Source: Novosphingobium sp. CF614
GTDB taxonomy: Bacteria; Pseudomonadota; Alphaproteobacteria; Sphingomonadales; Sphingomonadaceae
Direction of reading: 5' to 3'
Length of the DNA: 64,000 nucleotides
Assembly: GCF_900113255.1 (NCBI RefSeq)
Contig: NZ_FOOR01000001.1
Coordinates: 186,001 to 250,000 of the forward strand
Part shown: positions 1 to 8,640 of the stretch, piece by piece
Position numbering within the stretch: the stretch's first letter is position 1
Layout of the letters: each line of letters begins with the position of its first letter
Notes under the pieces: generated by a model
Databases searched by the model: none
What the model saw: the letters and a program-made list of their open reading frames with translations, nothing else
What the model was told of the DNA's origin: nothing
Program-made: the position numbers and the translations under genes

Positions 1-1281
1 TCCGCGCCCCAGCGCGCCGCGCTCGACGCCCACAAGTTCGTCGCCGACGGCTATCAGTACGCCGTCATGCCCGATGGCGAAGGCTGGGCCGTCGCGGCGG
101 GCGTGGCGAATGTCGCCGATCTTTCAAGCTGGTGCATGGCCAAGCTGGCGGAGAAGCTGCCCGCCGGCACTTACCGCCGGATCAGCGGCGAGCCGGGGCC
201 GGCCATGCTGGGCTGGATCACCGGCCAGTATCGCTTCGACCGCTACCTCTCCGATCCGGACGCGGAAGGCGCGCGCGTGCTGCTGACCGGCGAACCGGCC
301 TCGATCGGCGCGGTGACGGCCGAGGCCGAGGCGGTCATGCTCGTGCGCGATCTCGTCAACACCCCCGCCGAGGACATGGGCCCCACCCAGATCGAGGCCG
401 AGGCGGAAAACCTGCACAAGGCCTTCCGCGCCGAGATACGCGTGACGCGCGGCGACTTGCTGGAGCGCGAATTCCCGATGGTCCACGCGGTCGGCCGCGC
501 TGCCGCCCGTTCCCACGCGCCGCGCATGATCGAGCTGGAGTGGGGCGATCCCGGGCATCCCAGGATCGCCGTGGTCGGCAAGGGCGTCTGCTTCGATTCG
601 GGCGGGCTCGACATCAAGCCTTCCTCGGGCATGCTGCTGATGAAGAAGGACATGGGCGGGGCCGCCCACGCCCTCGCGCTGGCCCGGCTCATCATGCAGG
701 CCCGGCTGCCGGTGCGGCTGCACGTACTCGTCCCGGCAGTGGAGAACGCGGTCTCGGGCAACAGCTTCCGCCCCGGTGACGTGCTGCGGAGCCGTGCGGG
801 CATCTCGGTGGAGATCGGCAATACCGATGCCGAGGGCCGCCTGATCCTGGGCGACGCGCTCGCCCGCGCCGGCGAGAGCGAGCCCGCGTTCATCATCGAC
901 TTCGCGACCCTGACCGGCGCCGCGCGCGTCGCGGTCGGTCCCGACCTGCCCGCGCTGTTCACCCGCGAGGACGCCACCGCCGAGGCGCTGCTGGCGGCGG
1001 GCAAAGCCTGCGATGATCCCTGCTGGCGCCTGCCGCTCCACGAAGGCTACCGCGAATACCTCAAGTCCGAGGTGGCCGATATCAACAACGCCGGCTCCAG
1101 CGGCTTCGCCGGAGCAAGCACGGCGGCGCTGTTCCTGGACAGGTTCGTGCCCAAGGGCATCGACTGGGCCCACCTCGATACTTTCGCCTGGCGCCCCGCC
1201 GCCAAGCCGGGCCGGCCCAAGGGCGGCGACGCCCTTGGCCTGCGCGCGGCCTGGCACATGCTGAGACAGCGGTATGGCTGA
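1..1281 (+). CDS. Leucyl aminopeptidase family protein (M17), 5' end outside window
   Basis: Peptidase M17 family metallo-aminopeptidase, expected to be cytosolic and to release N-terminal residues from peptides. The frame is open from base 1, so the N-terminus lies upstream; an internal ATG at 67 is not the real start because coding sequence continues before it. The hallmark motifs are present: the metal and catalytic block VVGKGVCFDSGG, then GLDIKPS with the catalytic lysine, MKKDMGG with a metal-ligand aspartate, and the family signature NTDAEGRL with metal ligands and catalytic arginine. The visible 426 codons cover most of a typical 450-500 residue member. The next gene starts 15 bases after the stop, suggesting cotranscription. 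Substrate preference cannot be read from sequence. Confidence 0.93.
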   Translation, partial: SAPQRAALDAHKFVADGYQYAVMPDGEGWAVAAGVANVADLSSWCMAKLAEKLPAGTYRRISGEPGPAMLGWITGQYRFDRYLSDPDAEGARVLLTGEPASIGAVTAEAEAVMLVRDLVNTPAEDMGPTQIEAEAENLHKAFRAEIRVTRGDLLEREFPMVHAVGRAAARSHAPRMIELEWGDPGHPRIAVVGKGVCFDSGGLDIKPSSGMLLMKKDMGGAAHALALARLIMQARLPVRLHVLVPAVENAVSGNSFRPGDVLRSRAGISVEIGNTDAEGRLILGDALARAGESEPAFIIDFATLTGAARVAVGPDLPALFTREDATAEALLAAGKACDDPCWRLPLHEGYREYLKSEVADINNAGSSGFAGASTAALFLDRFVPKGIDWAHLDTFAWRPAAKPGRPKGGDALGLRAAWHMLRQRYG

Positions 1282-1296
1282 CCTTGCGAACCGGCC

Positions 1297-1698
1297 ATGA
1301 CCCAGCTAAGCGCGCCCATCTTTGCCTTTGGAGACGCATCCACGTTGGTCGCCGATGATTCCTATATCCGCCCGCCCCGGCTCGACGGCATGCTTGCCAT
1401 GACCGGGCCGAGCGTGAAGGCGGATCCCGGCTGCCTTCCGGTGCGCGGCGACCTGGCGCACATCAAGCTCGCCGGGCTTTACTTCGTGCCGCATTACGCG
1501 GTGCCGATGCCCCATGCGATCAAGGCGGGCGCGGTCCTGCGCGTCGCCGCGCGCGGCGACGGCGAGGCGATCATGGACCTGCCCGAAGGCGATACCTTCA
1601 ACGTGCTCGACATCGCCGGCGCCTGGACCTGGGGCCAGCTCGGCGAGGACGGCCCGGTCGGCTATGTCGCGCTGGGCCAGCTTGAGGCCCTGGCCTGA
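1297..1698 (+). CDS. Stand-alone SH3-like domain protein (NlpC/P60-type N-terminal domain without the peptidase)
   Basis: A 133-residue protein whose pattern (DSYIRPPRLDG near the N-terminus, RGDLAHIKLAG, HYAVPMP, then DGPVGYVAL near the C-terminus) resembles the first bacterial SH3-like domain of alphaproteobacterial NlpC/P60 cell-wall hydrolases. In that family this domain is normally followed by a second SH3 and a Cys-His peptidase domain. Here the reading frame stops directly after the first SH3, and the stop overlaps the argC start (TGATG). There is no signal peptide. It may be a reduced relic of a peptidase gene that often neighbours M17 aminopeptidases, or a small peptidoglycan- or ligand-binding protein. 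The family assignment is from pattern recognition only. Confidence 0.7.
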   Translation: MTQLSAPIFAFGDASTLVADDSYIRPPRLDGMLAMTGPSVKADPGCLPVRGDLAHIKLAGLYFVPHYAVPMPHAIKAGAVLRVAARGDGEAIMDLPEGDTFNVLDIAGAWTWGQLGEDGPVGYVALGQLEALA

Positions 1699-2621
1699 TG
1701 GCTTTCAGCGTCTTCATCGACGGCGCCGCCGGCACCACCGGGCTCGAAATCGCCGAGCGGCTGGCCGGGCGGACCGAATTCGAACTCGTCATTCTCGATG
1801 AGGAGCGCCGCAAGGACGACACCGCCCGCGCCGAGGCGCTGAACCAGGCGGACTTCGTGATCCTGTGCCTGCCGGACGATGCCGCCAAAGCAGCCGTGGC
1901 GATGATCCGCAACGATCGCACGCGGATGATCGACGCCTCTTCCGCGCACCGCGTGGCGCCCGGCTGGACTTACGGCTTTCCCGAAGTGATCGGCCGCCAA
2001 GCCGTGGCTTCGGCCCGCTTCGTCAGCAATCCCGGCTGCTATCCCACCGGCTTCATCGCCCTCACCGCGCCGCTGGTGCGCGCCGGGCTGCTGCCGGCCG
2101 ACTGGCCCTATGTCTGCCACGCGGTCTCGGGCTATTCGGGCGGCGGCAAGGCGCTGATCGCCCGTTTCGAGGCCGATCGCGACATCGCCTTTCGCGCCTA
2201 TGGCCTGGCGCTGGGCCACAAGCACGTGCCTGAGATGCAGGCGCACGTCGGCCTCGCGCATGCCCCGCTGTTCGCCCCGGCCGTGGTGCCCGCCCATCGC
2301 GGCATGCTGGTCGAGGTGCCGCTGCACCTCTCGGCCATGCCCGGTGCCGGCACGCCCGACACGCTGCGCGCCGCGCTCGCCGAATTCTACGCCGGCAGCC
2401 CGGTCGTGAAGGTCGAGGCGGATGCGCCCGACGAACTGCTGCTGCGCGTCTCCATGGAACCGACCGACACCCTGACCTTGCGCGTGCTCGGCGCCGCGGA
2501 CGGCAGCCAGGCCCGCCTCGTCGCCCTGCTCGACAACCTCGGCAAAGGCGCGAGCGGCGCGGCCGTGCAGAACCTCAACCTGATGGCCGGCCTCGACGAG
2601 ACGGCGGGACTGCGACTCTAG
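1698..2621 (+). CDS. argC: N-acetyl-gamma-glutamyl-phosphate reductase (type 2)
   Basis: Catalyses NADPH-dependent reduction of N-acetylglutamyl phosphate to the semialdehyde, the third step of arginine biosynthesis, in the cytosol. The 307-residue protein has the nucleotide-binding GAAGTTG at residues 9-15 and the active-site cysteine C114 in SNPGCYPTGF. The short form with this spacing fits the AgrC/ArgC type 2 class found in many Alphaproteobacteria. The ATG overlaps the stop of the SH3-like gene by one base (TGATG), indicating translational coupling with the aminopeptidase/SH3 unit. No other arg biosynthetic gene is adjacent, although an astD-like arginine-catabolism gene occurs at about 51 kb. 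Confidence 0.95.
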   Translation: MAFSVFIDGAAGTTGLEIAERLAGRTEFELVILDEERRKDDTARAEALNQADFVILCLPDDAAKAAVAMIRNDRTRMIDASSAHRVAPGWTYGFPEVIGRQAVASARFVSNPGCYPTGFIALTAPLVRAGLLPADWPYVCHAVSGYSGGGKALIARFEADRDIAFRAYGLALGHKHVPEMQAHVGLAHAPLFAPAVVPAHRGMLVEVPLHLSAMPGAGTPDTLRAALAEFYAGSPVVKVEADAPDELLLRVSMEPTDTLTLRVLGAADGSQARLVALLDNLGKGASGAAVQNLNLMAGLDETAGLRL

Positions 2622-2800
2622 AGGCTGGTCGCCCGATATACCGCCCTGCACAATTTCCAGGCACGCTTTGCCCGAATCTTGAACAGAACTTGCCCGAACG
2701 CGGCTCCGGACTTCCCACAGGCTGCTTACCAGGCTTGGTAAATCGTGCGATTCCGGTCTTTTCGCGACTGCACACATGCCCTACCACTAGGCCTACCGCA

Positions 2801-2817
2801 TTGGCACGATTCTTGAT
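2801..2817 (+). promoter_or_regulatory. Sigma-54 (RpoN) type -24/-12 promoter of glnB-glnA
   Basis: TTGGCACG at 2801-2808, four bases, then TTGAT at 2813-2817. The -24 GG (2803-2804) and the -12 G (2815) are separated by exactly ten bases, as required for RpoN promoters; the -12 element reads GA where the consensus has GC. Transcription would start near 2828, about 75 bases before the GTG of glnB. Nitrogen-regulated sigma-54 promoters in front of glnB/glnK-glnA are well known. I could not recognise convincing NtrC operators in the 180 bases upstream. Confidence 0.6.
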
Positions 2818-2896
2818 GAGAGTCGCGCGCGAGGCATCTGGTTCCCGGACCGGAAAACCTCTTCGGAAATGTCCGGGGGCAAGTGCAGGGGTCTAG

Positions 2897-3241
<345 letters not shown>

Positions 3242-3383
3242 ATTCCGGCACGTGCCGGAAGGAAATCGCCCGGCCCCCGCGCCGGATCGGGAACGAGCCG
3301 GCAGGGGGGCCGGAAAGTTCTCACTTACGCAATACCCCTAGCCTCTTTCGGGATCGGAAGAGCATCACTGGAGAACCACGCTA

Positions 3384-4793
3384 ATGGCTAGTGCAAAGGA
3401 CGTCCTCAAGAAGATCAAGGACGAGGAAATCGAATGGGTTGACCTGCGCTTCACCGACCCCAAGGGCAAGTGGCATCACCTGACGATGTGCTCGGTCGTG
3501 ATCGGCGAGGACGAGCTCGAGGACGGTCTGATGTTCGACGGTTCCTCGATCGAGGGCTGGAAGGCCATCAACGAATCGGACATGATCCTCAAGCCCGATC
3601 TCGACGCGGTCTACACTGATCCGTTTTCGGCCACGCCGATGCTGATCGTCGTGTGCGACATCGTCGAACCTTCGACCGGCGAACTCTACGCCCGTGACCC
3701 GCGTTCGACCGCCAAGCGCGCCGAGGCCTTCGTCAAGTCGGCCGGTTTCGGCGACACCGTCTATGTCGGTCCCGAAGCCGAGTTCTTCATGTTCGACGAC
3801 GTGAAGTTCTACGACGGATACGACGGCAACGGCTTCAAGATCGACGACATCGAGCTGCCGACCAACACCGACAAGTCCTATGACACCGGCAATCTGGGCC
3901 ACCGTCCGCGCGCCAAGGGCGGCTATTTCCCGGTCGCGCCGGTCGATCCCTGCACCGACATCCGCGGCGAGATGGTCTCCACCATGCTCGAAATGGGCCT
4001 GCCCTGCGACAAGCACCACCACGAAGTGGCGGCCGCTCAGCACGAGCTGGGCCTGACCTTCGGCACGCTGGTCACCACCGCCGATCGCATGCAGATCTAC
4101 AAGTACGTCGTGATGATGGTCGCCCAGGCCTATGGCAAGACCGCGACCTTCATGCCCAAGCCGATCATGAAGGACAACGGATCGGGCATGCACACGCATA
4201 TCTCGGTCTGGAGCGAAGGCCAGAACACCTTCGCCGGCAACGGCTATGCGGGCCTGTCCGAGACCTGCCTCTACTTCATCGGCGGCGTCATCAAGCACGC
4301 CAAGGCCCTCAACGCCTTCACCAACCCGACCACCAACAGCTACAAGCGCCTGGTGCCGGGCTACGAGGCGCCGGTGCTGCTGGCCTATTCGGCCCGCAAC
4401 CGTTCAGCCTCCTGCCGTATTCCCTACGGTGCCGGCACCAAGGCCAAGCGCGTCGAATTCCGTTTCCCCGACGCGATGGCCAACCCCTACCTGTGCTACG
4501 CCTCGCTGCTCATGGCGGGCCTCGACGGGGTCAAGAACAAGATCCATCCGGGCGAAGCGATGGACAAGAACCTCTACGATCTGCCCCCGGCCGAACTGGC
4601 CGAAGTGCCGACCGTCTGCGGTTCGCTGCGCGAAGCGCTGGACAGCCTCGCCGCCGACCACGCCTTCCTGCTTGAGGGCGGCGTGTTCACCGAGGACCAG
4701 ATCGAAGCCTACCTCGAACTCAAGTGGCCCGAAGTGCTGCGCTGGGAAACCACGCCGTCGGCCGTCGAGTTCGACATGTACTACAGCGCCTGA
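3384..4793 (+). CDS. glnA: Glutamine synthetase, type I
   Basis: Condenses ammonium and glutamate to glutamine with ATP; forms a cytosolic dodecamer. The 469-residue length is that of adenylylation-regulated GSI-beta enzymes. Visible signatures are DGSSIEGW near residue 52 to 59, EAEFF (metal ligands), [17 protein letters not shown] and [10 protein letters not shown]. The adenylylation site is retained: tyrosine 398 in KNLYDLPP corresponds to Tyr397 of E. coli GlnA, so control by GlnE and PII is expected. It follows glnB by 142 bases and ends at a strong intrinsic terminator, making a glnB-glnA operon. Confidence 0.98.
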   Translation: MASAKDVLKKIKDEEIEWVDLRFTDPKGKWHHLTMCSVVIGEDELEDGLMFDGSSIEGWKAINESDMILKPDLDAVYTDPFSATPMLIVVCDIVEPSTGELYARDPRSTAKRAEAFVKSAGFGDTVYVGPEAEFFMFDDVKFYDGYDGNGFKIDDIELPTNTDKSYDTGNLGHRPRAKGGYFPVAPVDPCTDIRGEMVSTMLEMGLPCDKHHHEVAAAQHELGLTFGTLVTTADRMQIYKYVVMMVAQAYGKTATFMPKPIMKDNGSGMHTHISVWSEGQNTFAGNGYAGLSETCLYFIGGVIKHAKALNAFTNPTTNSYKRLVPGYEAPVLLAYSARNRSASCRIPYGAGTKAKRVEFRFPDAMANPYLCYASLLMAGLDGVKNKIHPGEAMDKNLYDLPPAELAEVPTVCGSLREALDSLAADHAFLLEGGVFTEDQIEAYLELKWPEVLRWETTPSAVEFDMYYSA

Positions 4794-4831
4794 TCCAAAC
4801 ACGATCGGGCGGCGACCAGTTCGCCGAGGGA

Positions 4832-4862
4832 GGGCGTCCGGAGCAATCCGGACGCCCTTTTC
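4832..4862 (+). terminator. Intrinsic terminator of glnA
   Basis: A perfect 10-bp stem, GGGCGTCCGG (4832-4841) and CCGGACGCCC (4848-4857), with a 6-base loop and TTTTCC immediately after. It begins 38 bases after the glnA stop. Confidence 0.9.
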
Positions 4863-4992
4863 CGTTGCCGGCGAACACGCTTTCCTACATCGCCGCGATC
4901 ATGGTATGAACTCTTCCTCCACGCCCCGAAGTAACGGCGGGATCGGTCGCATGATTGTTTCTATGTGAACGGATGCGAGAGGAAGTCCTGCC

Positions 4993-5673
4993 ATGAACAA
5001 GAAGCCGATCTTCGATGCTGTCCGCGAAATGCTGGACCGTAGTTTCACCCAGGCCGAAGTCATCGCGCTGGACCAGGCCATAGATCTCGCCGCCGCATCG
5101 CTGCCGGCGAACACCGCACCGGCGCCCGGCCCCACATCCGCAACGACACCCTCGCCCGCACCCCCGCCTACGCCGACACCGACGCCCACACCGGGGCCAA
5201 CGCCCACCGGCTGGAAACTGGGCGCGGCGGGAACCAAGCTCATCCAGAAATGGGAAGGCTGCGAGAAGCGCCGCGCCGATGGCCAGTTCGATGCCTATCC
5301 CGATCCCGGCAGCGCCGACGGCAAGCCCTGGACGATCGGATGGGGATCGACCGGGCCCGACGTGAAGAAAGGCGTGATCTGGACCCAGGCCCAGTGCGAC
5401 GCGCGCTTCGACCAGGACATGCTCAAGTACGTGAAGCAGGTGGTCGACGTGCTCGGCAACGCGCCGACCACGCAGAACCAGTTCGATGCGCTGGTCTCAT
5501 TCCACTACAACACCGGCGCGATCGGCACGGCAACGCTGACGAAACTGCACAAGCTGGGCAAGTTCGCCGAGGCCCAGAACGAATTCGGCAAGTGGATCTA
5601 CAACAACCACAAGCCGATGAACGGCCTCAAGGCCCGCCGCGCGGACGAAGCGAAACTGTACGGGACGGGGTGA
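4993..5673 (+). CDS. Phage-type lysozyme (glycoside hydrolase 24) with proline/threonine linker
   Basis: Expected to cleave the beta-1,4 bond between N-acetylmuramic acid and N-acetylglucosamine in peptidoglycan. The 226-residue protein has a short helical N-terminal segment (residues 1-36, including SFTQAEVIALDQAID), a Pro/Thr-rich linker (about 40-72, with PTPTPTP), and a GH24 domain from about residue 77. Likely catalytic residues are E88 in WEGC, D104 in AYPDP and T114 in WTIGWG, matching the T4 lysozyme Glu-Asp-Thr triad. There is no classical signal peptide. A good AGGAAG ribosome site precedes the ATG. No holin, spanin or other phage gene is adjacent, so it is either a solitary prophage relic or a domesticated wall hydrolase. 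Confidence 0.85.
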   Translation: MNKKPIFDAVREMLDRSFTQAEVIALDQAIDLAAASLPANTAPAPGPTSATTPSPAPPPTPTPTPTPGPTPTGWKLGAAGTKLIQKWEGCEKRRADGQFDAYPDPGSADGKPWTIGWGSTGPDVKKGVIWTQAQCDARFDQDMLKYVKQVVDVLGNAPTTQNQFDALVSFHYNTGAIGTATLTKLHKLGKFAEAQNEFGKWIYNNHKPMNGLKARRADEAKLYGTG

Positions 5674-5731
5674 GCGAAAAGTTCAGCGAGCGCTTCCCGA
5701 TCCGTGCAAGGCGGCGTTCGATAGGGCGAGT

Positions 5732-7537
5732 TCAGGTCGTCCGACGGCGTCCCACACACGATAGGGCGGCTGCGACCGCGAACCCGCCGAGGCTCAGCAG
5801 CAGCGCGGCCAGACTTATCCAGGCCGCCACGTACTGCTTGCTTGGCCATATATGGCCGAACGGACGGTATTGGCTAAATGCCTGGGATTCCCTTCGCTGC
5901 GCCGCAGTGAATTCATCGCCGGGATGGCAACTGTTCTCGGTCGGAAAGACATAGCATACCGGATTCTTGAGGTTGAGCAGTCCGCCTTTCACATCGTGCA
6001 CCGGCCCGGCCCCCAGACGCCCCTGTCGGAACATTTCCATCCGATAGCCGAACATGGGTTCGTAGCAGGGGTAATCACTGATCCCGTCCACCAAGGCATC
6101 GTTGCGACTCGATCTATTCGGCTGCAGTCGGCCATCAACCAGCCAGGGATCCCCGATTCGCACGATCGGCGGCACCCCGCCGCCTGCGGCGACATGCGTA
6201 TGAGCCGCTATCAGCGGGGCCGGATCATAAACCTGGTCAGCATAATAGCTCATGTCTGTTCCCGCAGCCTGCGTAATCGTCAGCAGCATCGCACCGCTCA
6301 CCCACATTGAGCGCCGCGCAGGATCGGGCACGAGATAATCGATCAACAACGCGACCAGGACGCATAAAAGCGGTACATAGACGAACCAGAAGCGTAGCAT
6401 CACCGACATCATCTTCAGGATGGGAAGGTGCAACACCAACCAGCGCAGCCCCAATGCATCCCAGTTGAGCAGGATCGGGATCGCGAGCAGCAGCACGATA
6501 GCAAGCACCAGCGGCCAGCGGCCCCCAGTAAAAGGCCGGATCAACTCGCCCCGTCGTGCCGCCACCCTCAATCCCACGGCCAGCACCACCAGCGGCACGA
6601 TACCGACGCCGTATTCGAACTCCACCCGATCGAGCACCAACCTTTCGGACGGCAGCCAAGCCAGCACCTGCGGCACGAACAGCGACATGCCCGCCGCGCC
6701 GAGCAAGTCGAACAAGTTGCCGGTCATGCGCAAGCTCACCGGCCGCGTGACATTGCCGGCGAATGCGAGCGCCGGTAACAGCTTGTAAGCGCACATGGCC
6801 ACACATAGCATTACCGCGATACCCACCAACGGGACGATTCCGGCGTGCCAACGTCCGCCATGCGCCACTAACAGGGCCAACACCGTCAGTGCCAGCATCA
6901 TCGGCAGGATCGTGTTGGTCCCCCCACTATAAAACAGGTAGGCCAGCAACAACGCCGCCGAGAAGCAGCGCGCGGCAACTTCCGCATAGCGGCGCTTAGG
7001 CACGACGCCTTCGAGCGGGCGGGCAAATAGCAGCAACGCGATCAGCGGCAGCAGCATCACCCCGTGAAACGTGATGTGCCCGATAATCATCCGAGTCGTA
7101 TAGAAGCCATTCAGCAGGAAAATCGTCGCGCTCAACAGCGCGGCAACTCTCGATACCCCGAACACACGCCGCACGAGAGCGTACATCCCTACAGCACCCA
7201 CCAGCCCGAAGGTCACCCAAGACAGGATCAGGCTAGCCATCGGCGGCATCACCGCCATCAACGCCTGGGGCAGCGACCAGAATACTGACTGTGGATTGAA
7301 CAGGAACGGCACGCCGCCACAGAACGATGGCAGATATTCAGGTGGAACCAGCGGCCCATTGACCGATTGCCAGAAATATCCGCCGATCAGCCACGGCAGA
7401 AACAGACCATAGTCATAGCCCAGCCCACCGTTATGGTTCGGGAAGAAACGTGCGATATTGCAGACGAACAGCACGATCGCGCCAAGCGCGATGATCCACG
7501 GCCCCTTCCGCAAGATGCCCCTCCGCCTATCCGTCAT
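5732..7537 (-). CDS. Large polytopic membrane protein, GT-C/YfhO-like, function unknown
   Basis: A protein of about 601 residues with an N-terminal transmembrane helix (WIIALGAIVLFVCNIARFF), a following loop with DYGLFLPWLIGGY, ten or more further hydrophobic helices, and a soluble C-terminal part of about 130 residues before a last helix. This layout, with acidic residues in the first outer loop, resembles GT-C type glycosyltransferases and YfhO-like proteins that use polyprenyl-phosphate sugars, but I see no diagnostic catalytic motif, so the function is open. ATG 7537 is preferred over a TTG at 7546. The gene is visibly poorer in G+C than its neighbours, with mixed codon choice. With the lysozyme it forms an accessory-looking pair between glnA and bpt. 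Confidence 0.75.
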   Translation of the reverse strand: MTDRRRGILRKGPWIIALGAIVLFVCNIARFFPNHNGGLGYDYGLFLPWLIGGYFWQSVNGPLVPPEYLPSFCGGVPFLFNPQSVFWSLPQALMAVMPPMASLILSWVTFGLVGAVGMYALVRRVFGVSRVAALLSATIFLLNGFYTTRMIIGHITFHGVMLLPLIALLLFARPLEGVVPKRRYAEVAARCFSAALLLAYLFYSGGTNTILPMMLALTVLALLVAHGGRWHAGIVPLVGIAVMLCVAMCAYKLLPALAFAGNVTRPVSLRMTGNLFDLLGAAGMSLFVPQVLAWLPSERLVLDRVEFEYGVGIVPLVVLAVGLRVAARRGELIRPFTGGRWPLVLAIVLLLAIPILLNWDALGLRWLVLHLPILKMMSVMLRFWFVYVPLLCVLVALLIDYLVPDPARRSMWVSGAMLLTITQAAGTDMSYYADQVYDPAPLIAAHTHVAAGGGVPPIVRIGDPWLVDGRLQPNRSSRNDALVDGISDYPCYEPMFGYRMEMFRQGRLGAGPVHDVKGGLLNLKNPVCYVFPTENSCHPGDEFTAAQRRESQAFSQYRPFGHIWPSKQYVAAWISLAALLLSLGGFAVAAALSCVGRRRTT

Positions 7538-7597
7538 ACGCGGCAAACATCGTGCCTGCTGCGATATTCCGCCCCGACGCTGGGCCGGCCCCCGCCC

Positions 7598-8440
7598 TCA
7601 CCGCTTGGCGATGGAGAGCACGCCGTCCTTGCAGCCGGCTTTGCCGAGTTCATCCTGGCTGCGGGGACTGGCCGCGGCGGCGGCGATCAGGCGGTCCTGC
7701 TCGGCGGCGCTGATGCGCTCCCAGCCCGCGCGGCCCAGCTTTTCCATCGGGCGGTAGCGCACTTTGTACTGCATGCGCGGCGAGCCTTCGACCCAGTAGC
7801 CGAGATACACGTAGGCCAGGCCGATCTCCTGGGAACGGCGGATGTGGTCCAGGATGATATAGTTGCCCAGCCCCTGCCGCGCCGTGTGATGCGGATCATA
7901 AAAGCTGTAGATCATCGACAACCCGTCGCATTGCCGGTCGGTGAGGCAGGCGCCGACGAGCCGGCCCGGGGTGACGCCGTCGGCCGAAGGTTCGCGGTAT
8001 TCGATGACGTAGCTGGTGACCGGCGTATGCTCGACCATGTCGGCGAAGTCGACCTCGTCCATCGAAGTCATCCCGCCTTCGGGGTGGCGTACCGAGAGAT
8101 AGCGCTGCAGCAGGTCGAACTGCTCGCTGGTCGACCACGGACGGCACACGGTGGCGATGAGGTCCGAATTGGCCTTGAGCGTGCGCTTCTGCGTGCCCGA
8201 GGCCGCGAATTCCCCCGCCACCACGCGCACCGAGACGCAGGCGTTGCAATCGAGGCAGGACGGCCGGTAGGCCACGGTCTGGCTGCGCCGAAAGCCGATG
8301 CGGCCGAGGGCATCGTTGAGCGAGTCCGCGTGCGGCCCCTTGAGTTCGGTGAACACCTTGCGTTCGTTACGGCCCGGCAGGTACGGACACGGCGCGGGAC
8401 TGGTCACGAAGAAGCGGGGAAAGCGAACCGGAGCCGTCAC
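7598..8440 (-). CDS. bpt: Aspartate/glutamate leucyltransferase (Bpt; arginyltransferase-family protein)
   Basis: Transfers leucine from Leu-tRNA to N-terminal Asp or Glu of proteins, marking them for ClpS/ClpAP degradation (bacterial N-end rule). The 280-residue protein starts [19 protein letters not shown], has the conserved cysteine group CLDCNAC, and contains the family stretch [19 protein letters not shown] followed by [17 protein letters not shown]. The GTG at 8440 is chosen because an AGAGGAAG ribosome site sits about ten bases upstream and the protein then begins just before the conserved RFPRFF; a longer frame from 8479 adds 13 unsupported residues. It follows ilvA on the same strand with about 200 bases between them. 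Confidence 0.92.
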   Translation of the reverse strand: MTAPVRFPRFFVTSPAPCPYLPGRNERKVFTELKGPHADSLNDALGRIGFRRSQTVAYRPSCLDCNACVSVRVVAGEFAASGTQKRTLKANSDLIATVCRPWSTSEQFDLLQRYLSVRHPEGGMTSMDEVDFADMVEHTPVTSYVIEYREPSADGVTPGRLVGACLTDRQCDGLSMIYSFYDPHHTARQGLGNYIILDHIRRSQEIGLAYVYLGYWVEGSPRMQYKVRYRPMEKLGRAGWERISAAEQDRLIAAAAASPRSQDELGKAGCKDGVLSIAKR

Positions 8441-8640
8441 GGGGCTGTAACTTCCTCTTACGTTGCGACAGGCAAGCACTGCGTGGAAATGCGAATATGC
8501 ATGCCCGGACCGAACCTTGAAAGCGTTTTAACTACAGAATCCGAACAACCCGTGGTGAAATGGCGCCGCCGTGGCCGCAACCGGCTGCCAGCGTGCCAAT
8601 TCGGGGCGACCCCGCCAGCCAACCTTGCGCCGGACGCCGT

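Noticed and set aside
2622..2800. NtrC binding sites upstream of glnB
   Set aside because: TGCAC-like words occur (for example near 2648 and 2770) but no pair matches the palindromic NtrC consensus well enough.
4993..5673. A prophage around the lysozyme
   Set aside because: No other phage gene, attachment site or integrase is visible nearby.
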